In this document: one piece after another, positions 46,371 through 58,149 of the stretch
Layout: each line of letters opens with the position of its first letter
How positions within the stretch are numbered: position 1 is the stretch's first letter
NCBI RefSeq assembly: GCF_022605725.1
Contig: NC_065554.1
Location: forward strand, 18,185,100 to 18,249,099
Source: Anthonomus grandis grandis
Lineage: Eukaryota; Arthropoda; Insecta; Coleoptera; Curculionidae
DNA: 64,000 nucleotides
Reading direction: 5' to 3'
Translations under genes and position numbers: made by a program
Notes under the pieces: generated by a model
Databases searched by the model: none
Told to the model about the DNA's origin: nothing
Seen by the model: the letters and a program-made list of their open reading frames with translations, nothing else

Positions 46371-47880
46371 CAGGGTCTTTCAAAAATCATCAAGTTTTAG
46401 GACGAAGATCAATAAAAATTTCAAAAATATACTGTCAACTAGATTCACTCCCATCATTTTTCTTCCTCTCTCACATGTCAAAAACCTCACTAAACTGTCA
46501 TTTATAGGGATACGTCAATAGTTTTTATAGCCTTATATTATATTTGCATTTAAATGGTTATTGGATTCAAGCCAAACATAAAACACTCTAACAAACTCAA
46601 CTCTCTTAGGCAAACGTGTGTTTATATTTAGTCGACATTTTGATCTTTATGAGGTCATCCTCAGAACTCAGCAGAAACAGAAAAATAATTGCATATTATA
46701 CGTTCATAAAAAAGCAGACTGGAAAATATTTATGCAGTAAAACAAATTTTAAATTACAAAATATTTATTGCATTGATTTAAGAAAAAAAAGAAAAAGAAA
46801 ATGATCAGGATGACATGAGATATTGGCATTTTTTTGAAATGAACGACTTCTTTTAATTATGTTTTTACAGTGCATCTCCCCTATAAAATTTGTGTTTTTT
46901 AACCGATTCTCAAAAAAAAATGTTGAAAGGGCTTGACAAACACTTTATCACAAATCAACCACCAATGGGCTGTTAAAATTAATAGACATTTTAATTAGCA
47001 TGGAAGCATCACGACTGCAAACCAACTCTCTCATCAACGTCTTCGACCCAGAAGGGATTAAGAATGTATTAGCTTCTTTAGAGATAACCCAAGATCAACT
47101 CTTAGAGATGCTGTCCGAAATTTAAATGCATCAAAAAGTTGGCTGTCCAAAGTTTTAAAAAAATGGTACAAAACCTTTCAAATCAAAGTACCTGCATACT
47201 CTGGAAAACGAGGATTGAAATGCCAGATTAGATTATTGCCTGTGGTTACAAGGGATGTAGCTTTAAGATGACGGCATCTTTTTAAAAAAATATGTTGTAC
47301 ACGGATGAAGCCACATTTACTACCAACGGTTCATCACAAAATATTAGGATGTGGAGTGAGAACAATCCAAATTGGGTAGTAGAATGTAAAAGGCAGTATT
47401 CTTATAAAGTAAATGCCTTTTGTGGTATATTAAAGGACCAAATAATCAGTCATTTTTTATGCAAACCTAAACAACGCTGGCATTTTAAGCTTTATATTGA
47501 CTGATTTTTCGAATGCCATTAACGAACTCCTATTAGAATATCTTCAAAACTTTACAATTGGATAGGGAACCAATTCATAATGCAAGGAATGTTAGAAATT
47601 GGCTTAATCAAAATTACAATACCTGGTTCGGAAAAAATAGTTCTTTGGTTTATTCGCCACCGCAATCCCCTGACCTCACACCCCTCAATTTTAATTTATG
47701 GGGTACCTTGAAAACTAAAATGTACGTCAATAGACCTCAAACACGAAAAGAACTTCGCGATTCCATTACTGCAGCTTTCAGGAGCATAACGCACGAAAAG
47801 ATGTAGGCAATAATCGTCGAAGACTTGAACAATGCATTCGAGAATTCGGCGAATATATTGAAATGAGCTTTATTTAAGCT
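46371..47880 (+). mobile_element. decayed DDE transposon
   Basis: A probable left tip CAGGGTCTTTCAAAAATCAT starts at 46376 just after TA-rich sequence. A broken transposase follows at 46999-47866. The right terminal repeat was not found, so the element is 3'-truncated or ends in eroded sequence. Confidence 0.6.
46999..47866 (+). pseudogene. broken DDE transposase
   Basis: Plus-strand frames give, in order, an HTH segment (NPRSTLRDAVRNLNASKSWL, about 47085-47145), the first Asp in LYTDEATFTTNG (47295), the block NAFCGILKDQIISHF (47420), the second Asp in LDREPIHNARNVRNWLNQNY (47560) and the third Asp in PPQSPDLTPLNFNLW (47660). Thirty-six residues separate the second and third Asp, as in the intact 15.96-17.06 kb transposase. 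There are at least three frameshifts or stops. The usual QDGAPAH signature has changed to DREPIHN. Confidence 0.8.
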
Positions 47881-49659
47881 TTAGATTAAATAACGATTAA
47901 GACCATTTAATTTTTTGTTAGTGAGTAATTTTTTGAGTGAGATTTTTTGTTTGGAGCTCTCCTGTACGTTTGAATTTACAATAAAGATGTTAATAAATTT
48001 CTGAAAAGGTGTTTTAAATTAAAAAAAGCCAACTAGGTATCGTTAAATTAATTAAAAAATACAGGTTGGCCCGAAAAACTGGTCTAATTAACGATTTTTA
48101 TTAAAATTAATACAATTTTTTTCTGACCTGTACCTGACTTTTTTAACCCCGTACATTAGAAGAGTAAAAATTTTATAACGGGTTTCTGTTTTTTTTTTAA
48201 ATACTCTAATATGTTTTTCTAAAATTGGACTTCTTTTGAAGCCCCATAATTACCCATAAGTACGACCCTGGAATTAACTTGGCATATGCTCAAAAAGTGT
48301 TTGTCAAGCGCTATCAAACATTTTTTTATTGAAAATCTGCTAAAAAATGAAAATTTAATAGGAGTGGGTACACTTTATAGTGGACATACTGTATATATAT
48401 TTATGTATTTTATCTACCTACTCTTATCGCAAAGACTCACAATAAAATAATCGTAGTTTTGTTCTTTATTAATTTTTAAAATGTTAACTAATTGCGGTAT
48501 TCAGGTAGTGTAGAAAAATTTAATATTATCTTGTAAGACATAATTGCCAAATTTTCTAAAATTACCAAACAAAAAAAATAATTTCTTAATTATAAGCTTG
48601 TACTTACAAGCACACGTAACATTTTCGAAATAGATGTTTTACAATACATTATGTTTGAATTAGGATTTATTATCACTTAAGGCACAATCATAACTTGATC
48701 TGAAGAAATAATTCATTAAAGTAAAATCTGGAAGCCATGCGGACCAATTAATATCATCACTGCGTCCAATCTTTGTTTTAAAGTATTGAACCACTTGTCC
48801 AATTCAGAGTTTTTTGTACATGATTACTAATAATAGCTTCGTAATAGTCAATACCAAAATCAAACTTTAATAACAAAATTTCTATTTGTCTTTTCTTAAT
48901 ATTCATCATCTCAAACTCTTGAACACCTAGAATTCAGAATACGAGCAAATCACTAATCTATTTACTAGTATTCTGAATATAAAGGGATAGAATATTTAGT
49001 TGTACTCTTGAGTTCCACTACTTTAGAGATTCTGATTTCATAACGATAATAGTATTTACTCTATAGAATTCGATGAGCTTTTCATTATTAATGCTCGCAT
49101 TTCAGGTAGTGTCAAGGTATTTTTGCAAAAGTCCCTGCAGTTATCAATTTTTCTATATAATGGTCTGAAGTTGTATTCTGTTATACAATTCTATAATTGA
49201 TTGAAATAATTGGTGTTAAACTATCACAACTCATATACCTTCCTTTTAAGAGAAGGATGTCAATCGTTAACCAACCAACCCTATTATAGAAACTAAATAT
49301 GATAAAAGAATAGGTAAGCTTGAATTGGCAAATAAAAACGAAGATGAAATAAAAGCTCTAAGATGCTTAGTCTCTAAACCTCCATTAAATTTACCCCATG
49401 CTCTATATTCTGACTAGTTACTAGAATCTCATCCACTGTTAACAATTTGCTGTATGAAGGAGTAACTTGGGATGGGTAGTGCTTTAGATTTTAAGAGATA
49501 GCTATGCTCCTAAAGATACAGCAACCTTCCTTCAGCTTTAATCTTTTCCTAAAGATACTGATAAAATATCTCGAATGATGAAGTGGTAAATCTCTAAAAT
49601 CTTTAAATAACCGTGTTTGTGTACATACATACATAATTGCTAAAAATACTCATTTTACC
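47881..49659 (+). other. AT-rich intronic sequence
   Basis: No gene or clear repeat was recognised. Isolated short blocks such as CAGGTTGGCCCGAAAAACTG at 48062-48081 look like another transposon tip, but no partner was found. Confidence 0.35.
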
Positions 49660-49890
49660 TCATCCTCCCGAAGGTGTGGGGAAACGTGGGGCTAAACTTT
49701 TAAAATGCAACAGTAATTGAAGTGTCCATTAAATAACAGACACAATGATGGTGGCATAATTATTTTAAGTGGGATGTTGCAATTTTGCCACTCGCCTCAT
49801 AAACCATCGCGTTTAAAAGCAATGAACTTCATTAGAGGCGAATTTAGATGGACGCCTCGCTAATCAACCATTAACGTTAATTTAGCTTTT
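49660..49890. promoter_or_regulatory. GC-richer intronic patch with a short hairpin
   Basis: Sequence less AT-rich than its flanks, with GAGGCG (about 49837) mirrored by CGCCTC (about 49855) over a 12-base loop and several TAATTA/ATTA and CGTTTAAA-type sites. No ORF. Possible conserved non-coding element, on composition only. Confidence 0.22.
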
Positions 49891-50319
49891 GTTTTTTTTT
49901 TTAAGAGAAAAATTACTGTTGCTGTAATGCTTAATAAGACTATTTTTATAACAATAGAGCAGACTATGACTTTTTCAGTATTAAATCATTCAAGAGACGG
50001 AATCACATATATTGTGGTTGCTATATGTAGCAACATCTGTTTGGCTACAACTCTATTGTAGCAAAAAAAGAAATTGTTTTGTAATTATAATAGGTTTCAA
50101 AAGATTAACATAATTATTAATAAGAAGTAGGTCGAGTTTCATAAAAAATACTCTTAATTCATTATAAAGTGTAGATTTCCTGATGTCTATAACAAAAGCT
50201 CATATTCTTGAACGAACTTTTTTTAGTGTTGTTTGATGGTTCTTAGTTATGCTAGAAAACGTATTCGGCTTGTCTACAACATAAACAAAAGTTCGTTGGT
50301 TAGTGTGTTCGAAATTAGA

Positions 50320-50570
50320 GTCCTATGAAGTTACACTTGATGGGCTATTATCACATATCCTCCATTATCACAAAGTTTCTTCAAATCTTGGGTTTTATTA
50401 AGTGTTGTACAAGAGATTTCCTTAATGTAACATCCACCAAATTATTGTTTTGTTCCGTGGTGCACCCACACCTTGATTATTGTTTATGTATTTGGAACCC
50501 TTATTACAATGTTCATATTCAAGCCGTTGAAAGAATGCAGTATGAAGGTTACGATATATTTCGTTTAGAA
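50320..50570 (+). mobile_element. LINE reverse transcriptase C-terminal scrap (LINE G)
   Basis: A plus-strand frame reads LGFIKCCTRDFLNVTSTKLL, then VHPHLDYCLCIWNPYYNVHI, then QAVERMQ, the conserved region after the RT thumb in Jockey/CR1-type elements. It opens and ends abruptly, with nothing else retained. Confidence 0.75.
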
Positions 50571-51023
50571 AACATTGGACTATAGATAATAAATTATCAC
50601 CAGGTAGGGAGATATATTTTATGATTTACTGCACTCGTTGAGTCTTAGCCCTGAGCCCAGGGGAAGGATTAATATTACTTGTTCCTATTCAACCGAACTA
50701 TTACTAAAACATAGTGAAGTGGCCGATGAGGTGCACAGACAAAAGAGCGAAAGAGTCAGTATGCAACAGGGACAGAAAAAGATAAACTTAATACGAAATT
50801 GTAAATTCCCATGTTTTGACTAAGTTTACACTTGACATATTTTAACCGTAAAATTTACGAATTTGTGTAACTTTTAGTTATATTTTCAAATAACTATAAT
50901 ACCAATTTTAGTAAAAAAAATTCTGTTATTGTAGCCGATTGTTTTTGAATTGCTTTGGATTGCATTTTTAATATAAAACATTCATAATCTGTTAAGTTTA
51001 CGTAATATGTTAAGTGCACGAAG

Positions 51024-51060
51024 TTTACCGCAATTATGCGAGAAGCATATTTGCGGTAAA
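51024..51060. repeat. 16-bp near-perfect hairpin
   Basis: TTTACCGCAATTATGC pairs with GCATATTTGCGGTAAA (one mismatch) across a 5-base loop GAGAA. It is about 110 bp from the foldback element. Too short for a miRNA precursor, and no CTRR follows, so there is no support for a Helitron end. Confidence 0.7.
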
Positions 51061-51229
51061 AATTATTTAGTTTTATTGCAGAAACCTGAATAATATTTAT
51101 GAAGTTTTTGTTTTATTGTATTATTAGTTATTTTTTGTTTTTTTTTTCACCTATATTAATATTATTTTTAAGGTAAAATGAAAATCCTTCAGTCTCCCTC
51201 CCCTTAATTATTAAACATTTAGTTAACTT

Positions 51230-51280
51230 AAAATTCCCTACATGTTTCGGACACAGTAGTGTCCATCATCAGGGAAAAAA
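51230..51280 (-). ncRNA. candidate hammerhead ribozyme core, left arm
   Basis: On the minus strand: CTGATGA (51266-51272), stem II GGACAC-TACT-GTGTCC (51249-51264), GAAAC (51244-51248), then ACATGTA (51239-51247 region). ACA/TGT can form a loopless 3-bp stem III ending in the GUA cleavage triplet before 51238. Stem I forms between CC TTT (51273-51277) and GGGAA (51234-51238). This is the type I layout with very short stem III known from hammerheads of Penelope-like elements. One extra U (51265) between the core and stem II departs from the consensus and may impair it. Activity is not demonstrated. Confidence 0.5.
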
Positions 51281-51501
51281 AGGTTGAAAATTGAACAGGC
51301 ACACGCCCCAGGGGTTTTGATTACATATCAAAAACCCTCCATTTATTATTATTGTTTTTAATTTTAATTTTTTTAATTTTTATGTTGCCAATAATATAAT
51401 AAATAAAAATAAAAAAATTAAAAACAATAATAATAAATGGAGGGTTTTTGATATGTAATCAAACCCTGGGACGTTTCCCTGTTACCAATTTTAAACCTTT
51501 T

Positions 51502-51545
51502 ACCCCCTGATGATGGACACTACTGTGTCCGAAACATATAGGGAA
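51502..51545 (+). ncRNA. candidate hammerhead ribozyme core, right arm (probably inactive)
   Basis: Plus-strand mirror copy: CTGATGA (51507-51513), stem II 51515-51530, GAAAC (51531-51535), CCC/GGG for stem I. The stem III palindrome has changed from ACATGT to ACATAT (base 51538), which breaks the C-G pair next to the cleavage triplet. The same extra U is present at 51514. Confidence 0.4.
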
Positions 51546-51611
51546 TTTTCAATTAACTAAATGTTTAATAAATAAGTGGAGGGAGACTGAAAGATTTTCA
51601 TTTTACCTTAA

Positions 51612-53040
51612 CCTACGACTCCACTGCAAGTACGGACTATTTCCTCACAATTATTTTGAAGTCTAAACATTATTTCACTAAGAAATGTAGGTATCTATTT
51701 TACCAAGAAATATAGGTATTCGTTAATATTATTTTCTTTTTGATTAAATTCAAATTTTGGATATTATCTTACAGGGCCCTACAGGTTAAAGAGTTGCGGC
51801 GCCTATTTCGGCTCTTGGAGGCCCTGAATAGGTACTTATACCTTTTTTTTGATTTTGACCTAATAATCTCACCTGTATGTGGAGAACCGGGTTTACTACC
51901 GGGAAATAACGGGTCAATGTCAGGAAATTCCAGAAATCTTGACCTAATGAGGCTTAACCAATAAGTTTTCCGCCGGTAGTTATATTGTTGATAATAATAT
52001 TAAGTTAAAACTAGATACCAATACAGAAATATGCTTATGCTACACATCAGCTAATCTAAAAAACATTAATTTTTAAAAGTATGTATAAACACAAAAGAAA
52101 TAAATCGTGAAAAAAACTAAATGTCTTCACATTTGCAGAACATTTGAAGCATAAACAATTTAAACAAACTTACGATGTCTCTTGGATTTTGGGTGGATTA
52201 GTATTTAAATTAATGGAAACATTTATTACAAATTAATAATTTATGTGTACTTTAAAAACTTACCTTTTAAAGAGGAATATTGACTTTTCCAGCCATTGCA
52301 TAAAAATTATTAAATTGCTAATTATTTCACGACTTTGACCCATTAATTATTTATTTTTTATTCTACTTTATTTTCTTTATTGATGAAAATGCACAAAAAT
52401 TATCACTGTTTTGTGATAACCTGTCACTATCACTTAATTGATCTCAGCTATAATACTGCTATGTAAACGATGCTATGTGTACGTCATCGTCAAAGGGATT
52501 TGCCACAGCGCATCCAAATTTCATCGGCTACCTAGATATGGTTCAGTCAAAGTTTAGAGAATATAATATATGTATATATAGTATATTCTGTAAACTTTGG
52601 TTCAGTAGTACTATGACTTCAACATTTCCAGAGCGTCTCCACTTGCGAATCAGTTTGTTAACAAGCTTTTTTGAATAAAAGTGTATTTAGGCGACAGCTC
52701 TCTGACTGTCTGTAATATGTTATTGGTATATTTAGATTGTTGTTTTATTCATGTAGATCATCTGTATTAAAGACAATTTTTCGTAATTAGTTTTACCTTG
52801 GTTTGAAGCCAAATTAACGATCCAAACCTTAATAATATAATACCTTTTTCATAACATCCAGCATGACTTTTTGAAATCTCCGATGATCAAAATTTCTTAG
52901 TTAATTAAATCTCTCAATTGCAAAGATAGAATTCTCGGCGACATAATTACTCTCTTGATTATAATGCCTCCCAAAATGTCTGACATTAAATTATTTTCAT
53001 ATTAAAGTGATCATATCTCATGTTTATTCGGGACACGCTT
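51612..53040 (+). other. AT-rich intronic sequence
   Basis: No supported feature. Short open frames at 51740-51964 and 52475-52678 have no recognisable content. Confidence 0.35.
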
Positions 53041-53110
53041 TTATATCGGCTTATTTTTGGGTGGCGTCTGTTTTTGGCGCCTAGAGGACGACGCCGACGT
53101 TCGGCGTCTC
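53041..53110. repeat. GC-rich perfect inverted repeat
   Basis: GACGCCGA (53090-53097) and TCGGCGTC (53101-53108) flank a 3-base loop, inside a CpG-rich patch that also has TTGGCGCC at 53075. It could be a protein-binding palindrome or a small RNA hairpin. Confidence 0.6.
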
Positions 53111-53489
53111 TTAGCCATATGACATCTTAGAGAGGTATCTAAAGACAACAAAATTTTGCAAAATTTTCTCTATGAATACCAGCAATAAATGACACCAAAC
53201 GATACCCAGGATAACTTTTTATTTGTTTAACTTATTATTAAACGTTCAAAGGCCAATCTGCACCAATCAATAAATAAATTAAAACAATAGTATAATAACG
53301 TTAATTCCGTATCCGCGTGAATGCATTTCTAGACAATGACGGGAAGAGAGTAATGTTAGTGTGTGTATACCTGCCATTGTTTGTTTTGATTGATGAACGT
53401 TGAACAAAAGCTAGTTTTGTTTGAAATCAGTCCGCACATTTATAGTTATAAGTAAATATAACTTGCGACATCCTGTATACTGAAAAACG

Positions 53490-53690
53490 TATGGATCTCA
53501 GACCAAAGCCAACCAGGGTGTCGCAACAACAATCTGTGACATTGTTGTTGTAAATAAGTCGGTTGCGAAAGTGCGGCGCGCCATGGAGTCGAGACGTTTA
53601 TGAATGTTGATGGTTTGCATCAATGCAAGAAATAACGATTCTTGTGATGGCATTGGTTCAAAATTTGATTGAAATTCACATGTTTTCAAG
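53490..53690. promoter_or_regulatory. GC-richer intronic patch, possible conserved non-coding element
   Basis: Contains GTGCGGCGCGCCATGG near 53571 and TTGCATCAATGCAAG near 53615 (an inverted repeat of TTGCAT). A 63-codon antisense open frame runs across it but resembles nothing. Called only on composition. Confidence 0.22.
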
Positions 53691-54479
53691 CATTTGTTTT
53701 CTTAGTAATAAAAGTTTAAGCAATCATATACCTTAGAAAGATCCAAAAATAAAGAGCGCTGAAAAAGAAAAGGGGGACAGCAGGATAAGAAGTTATAGAG
53801 AGAAGGCAGCAGATTCACATCGGTTCACAAGAATAGAAGAATCCCGGAGTAATAGTTTATGTAAATAATGTGGTTTGTCTATTAACCAAATAGCTATAGA
53901 GAGATGAACTGAGAGTTGAGACGACTTAAAAAAAAGATCATTGGCACCAGCTATTTTCTTCGTTAATGATAAAATATTTTGTGCATTGACTTGGTATGGC
54001 TACTTCACGGCTGAATAAAGAGGTAGAACGGCGAGACGTAGATATGTGCGGAGCCATTATAACTATGGAATTTATCCAAATACCAATGGAAATTGAGTTC
54101 AATGATTTTTTTATATTTAACAAAATAAATAACTTTAAGTTTCTGCCTCTTCTTTCAATATTTTTTATTTGAATGTTTGCCGGATTATCTCCAAAAAATA
54201 CAAAATCATAATTGAAGAAAGAATTCCATTTCCTTTTTAGTAAAAACACAATAAAAGTATTAACTTTTTAGCAAAAATTTAATATTTTTATATTATTTGA
54301 CACTAATGAAAACTTGAAATAAATTTAATAAAAAAAATTAAATTAATAAAAAGAGAGAAATTCGAAACCGAGAAGCTTAAAAATTGAAGAGCAAAAGTTT
54401 TTTCTCGGACAAAAAAAATTAAAAAAACGTATTGATTTATGAGAAACTATAAATAAATAAACAAAATATATCAAAATAT
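53691..54479 (+). other. AT-rich intronic sequence
   Basis: No supported feature. A 103-codon minus-strand open frame (53938-54249) is lysine- and asparagine-rich, as expected for random AT-rich DNA, and is not called. Confidence 0.35.
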
Positions 54480-55215
54480 ATGAAAAGTGAGAGAATATGC
54501 ATTCTTATGCTGCACGGGTGGGCTGATCGTCAAAGATCTTATAGCGACGTAACACAATTATTTAATGAAATTTTTTTGCAAATGCTACACAAATTTCGGA
54601 GAGTTCAGTTCAGAGAACAATTAAGCGTTTTAATATTACGGTAAGTATTAAAGATTTACCTAAGTCAGGTAGACCCCGTACAGGCACCAGCTACGAAAGG
54701 AAGTAGATGTTGCATTATGTTTTATTGAAGATCCTCATACTAGTACACGTCGAGTTAGTTGACAATATGTCTATACAGCGAATATTAAAAAGTATCCATT
54801 TCCACCATTACAAAATGAGGATGATCTTGATCGCGGTGTGGAATTCTCTAATGTGATAGTGACCCTAATTTACTCTACAACTTAGTTTTTTAGATGAGGC
54901 AACAATTCAATGAACATGTTAGTAGACATAATCTCTATTATTATTCAAACGTAAACCCTCACTGGATGGTTGAAGTTCATACGCAATACCCCCAAAACTT
55001 AAACATCTAGTCAGGTATTTTAAATATTACATTAATTGGGCCTTTTTTTATTAAAGGAAATTTAACCGCTGGTAGGAATAAAACATTTTTAAGAGATGAA
55101 ATAAAATATACCAGAAATACTTGCTATACTACTAATAAAACTTGGTTTAAGGAAGATGGTGCTCCAGCGCACTACGGAAGGAAGGTAATAAGGTTGTTAA
55201 ATAAAGTTGGACTTA
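54480..55215 (+). pseudogene. decayed DDE transposase
   Basis: Broken plus-strand frames give an HTH-linker segment (KDLPKSGRPRTG-like, about 54650), a block after the first Asp position (about 54890), then GPFFIKGNLTAGR (about 55045), and the second Asp in TWFKEDGAPAHYGRKVIRLL (about 55140-55200). The third-Asp region is missing. No terminal repeats were identified. Confidence 0.7.
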
Positions 55216-55539
55216 CTGAATGACTTACTTACTTGAAATGACATTGAAGTGTTACTTTGATTATAAGACTAAAAACATATCTGAACGGAGCATTGTCCGC
55301 TCCCACTAATTCCGAAAAAAAAATAGGAATTTCCATTTAAAAAAACAAAAGTTGACTGAAATTACCTTGAAAGATGACTTTGGGGGTCAAGACATAAGGT
55401 CACTACCGAATTTTTACGTCAGAACTGAACAACTTTTTTCTGAAACGTTTTCTTGGAAAATGCGATCCTAGCAAGATACAGTGGGGTACCATTACTTTTA
55501 CACCGCTTATCTAATCAATAGACATCAGTCAATATATTT

Positions 55540-55980
55540 TTATTTTATATCTTACACTTATTCGTAGTGTCATGTCTTATTCTTCCATAGTCTGGTCCCC
55601 TTATTATGCTAACCATATTAACAGCCTTGATAAGGTCCAAATTAAATTTCTCAGGACTTGTGCTTGGCGATCAAATGTACGAGATGCGTCTTAGAACTTA
55701 AGTCAAGGGTAAATATGACTGACTATTGAACTAGGTGTGATATGATATTTCTTCACAAGTTAATTAATAATGCTATTGATTGCCCTGAATTATCGCGGAT
55801 AAACTTTAGGTGCAATAATCCTTAGAGAGACGTCCCTTTTTCTAGTTGAATATCACCATACAAATTATGGTAAATTTTCGCCAATTAATCGACTCCACAT
55901 GTTGGGAAATAGATTTAATCAGGCTTTTGACTTAGCTTACTCATTGAGTACTATGTGTAGTATCTAAGTATCAAATAAAT
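55540..55980 (+). mobile_element. LINE C-terminal remnant (LINE H)
   Basis: Plus-strand text SSIVWSPYYANHINSLDKVQ followed by IKFLRTC (about 55580-55655), then a degraded FLHKLINNAIDCPELL segment (about 55750), typical of the region after RT in CR1/Jockey elements. 55216-55540 between it and the transposase remnant is unassigned. Confidence 0.75.
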
Positions 55981-58140
55981 TTGATTGCTTTTACTGTTCT
56001 TATTTTGATTATTTTTCTTAAGGGTATGTTTTTAGTTGTTTTATATTTTTTTTACTCAATTGGGAAAAACTATATAACTATATATTGTTGTATTCATTTT
56101 TTTTGCCATGGTTAGTTTGTGCTTAAATGTTTCTGGAAGTTATATCTTATTGGTATATCTTGGACTGCTACATATTAATATACATTTAGATAGGTATATT
56201 GTTGATGTATATAAAATTTGGATATTTAATACTCAGATTAAGTTCATTATATATCTTAATTATTAATATATTGGTTGATCGCAGAATAATTATATACATT
56301 TAGGGTGTGGTTATAATTTATTTTGTAATTTTGTTAGAATGGTTGGGGACATCCCGTAAATAAATAAATCAATATAGCATAAAACAAATTAATTAATTAA
56401 AAAATAGAAAAAAAATAACCAAAAAATTATTAATTTTTTGGTCAAATGTTTTATAAAATTCCAACATTGGATAAAAAGAAAAACAAGAAATTAAAAGTTA
56501 TATTAAAAATTAATAAGTTCAAAAAATACATATTCAAATTACTTTTAAAATAATACGATTTAAAGGGGATTGAGTTTAGGGTCGTTCAAGTGTCAATCAT
56601 TATCAATAAAAAGCCAAATTAAGTTTTCATGAAAATAAATGGTACTGCATAAACATAGTTTTTGCTGGCTTTTTTAAATTCTACCAGACATGGTTACGTG
56701 TACTGCGCAACGAAAACCTTCAGAATACACAACCATTATGCAACCAAAGCATTATTTTTTTCTACTGTTGCGTCGTCTATGTATACGCTGACCTTTTACG
56801 TTAATTTTACGAATTCGACTCGGTGCAAGAAACTGTTTTTTTTTAATGGTTAAGTAGGAGAAACACTATATGTTCCACTACGACCGAGGTCAGCATTTAA
56901 AAATGCCTGAATATGCATAACAGGAGGGTTTTTTATGGTATAGGCCAGCAACCTCTTAAAACTTCAGTTCTATCATAGATAAACTGCACCAGTTTAACCT
57001 TGGTTTCTCATTAAAAAAAAAAACCTCGAGCCATAAATATACGCGTCTCGCTGTTGTTGGCATCGGCTATTGTAGAATAAACAGATGCAGTAATAATAGT
57101 CGTAACAATAGCATAGACGGACGGGTGCCCAGGAAATTAAACGTGTATTAATGTTTGATATGTCTGGGGAAATTTGGGTCATTTCGTGGGATTGATTGAT
57201 TCAGTGAGACTTTTTAATTAACGATCATAAACAATATAAAAAATACGATATTCGGGGCCGTTTCCCATTAAAGTAGGAGAGGCACAGCATGTTGCTGTAT
57301 TCTACACAATAATGAAAGCCTGTACAGATTTTGATCTACCACTGCTAACTGTTCATCAAACGTCATTATTTTTTAATTTAATATAAATTTTAAACCATTC
57401 AAAAAATTATAATAACAATCTCTTGTACGTAGCCAGAGACTCCGGACCACCACACAATTCCTTAATATGTCATATGTTTTTATAGTTAAATGGAGTGATT
57501 GGGCCATGTATAAGCTGATCTTCCTACAATTTTCAAAATTAACGCTCAATTCTTAAAGGAAAGAATTTCGATAGAATTCTAAAAAAATGTAAAAAAAGTA
57601 GAGTAACAAAGCATTTGTATGGTCAGATACCACGTATCATTCAGTATCTTAAATTATACATTTTTTTATTGTTAAATGAAGGCAGTTAAGAAGTTCTTAG
57701 AAAAATTCATTCGCCTAGAAAAGGTTAAAGAATATTGACAAAATTTAAAAAATTTAATACAGTGCGTTTCATAAAATAAAAGTGAAACACCAGGGAAACT
57801 CTTCTCAGAGAATCACATTTTTTAGAAAAATTTGTATTGAACTTGCCCAATCGATAGAAAATATAATTCTAAATAAAAGTCGCCTTTTACTTAAAATGCG
57901 CATAACACGTTTATTTTTGTTTAGAATTCAAATTCCGATTCGTTTAGAATATTTCTCCATGATGTTGGATTTTAGAGAGTTTTTATTTTAATACCTCGTT
58001 GACTTGGTGTATAGTTGTTTTGGCAACTACAGAGTACTTTACTTTTTCCAAGCGTTTTTAGTGTTCCAGAGACGTATCGAAGTAAAGTATAAGCACTTTA
58101 ACAACGAATATATTTTCTGCCTGTCTTAAAAGAGCAGTGA
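55981..58140 (+). other. AT-rich intronic sequence
   Basis: Nothing recognised. Several A/T-only runs; a GC-richer island of about 150 bp at 57040-57190 carries no identifiable feature. Confidence 0.35.
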
Positions 58141-58149
58141 TTCTTTCTC

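Larger units (their letters stand above)
51168..51611. mobile_element. 444-bp foldback element (two inverted arms)
   Basis: 51168-51385 and 51395-51611 are inverted copies of each other over about 210 bp with only a few percent to ten percent mismatch, and a very AT-rich centre. Arm ends are TTAAGGTAAAATGAAAATC and its inverse. Each arm carries the sequence CTGATGATGGACAC... GTGTCCGAAAC in outward-reading orientation. No protein is encoded. It is probably a pair of inverted fragments of a Penelope-like or other retroelement, or a foldback MITE. Confidence 0.8.

Noticed and set aside
51024..51060. Helitron 3' end or miRNA precursor
   Set aside because: No CTRR after the hairpin, and the stem is too short for a miRNA precursor.
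53498..53689. 63-codon antisense open frame
   Set aside because: Lies in a GC-richer patch with no family signature. More likely non-coding.
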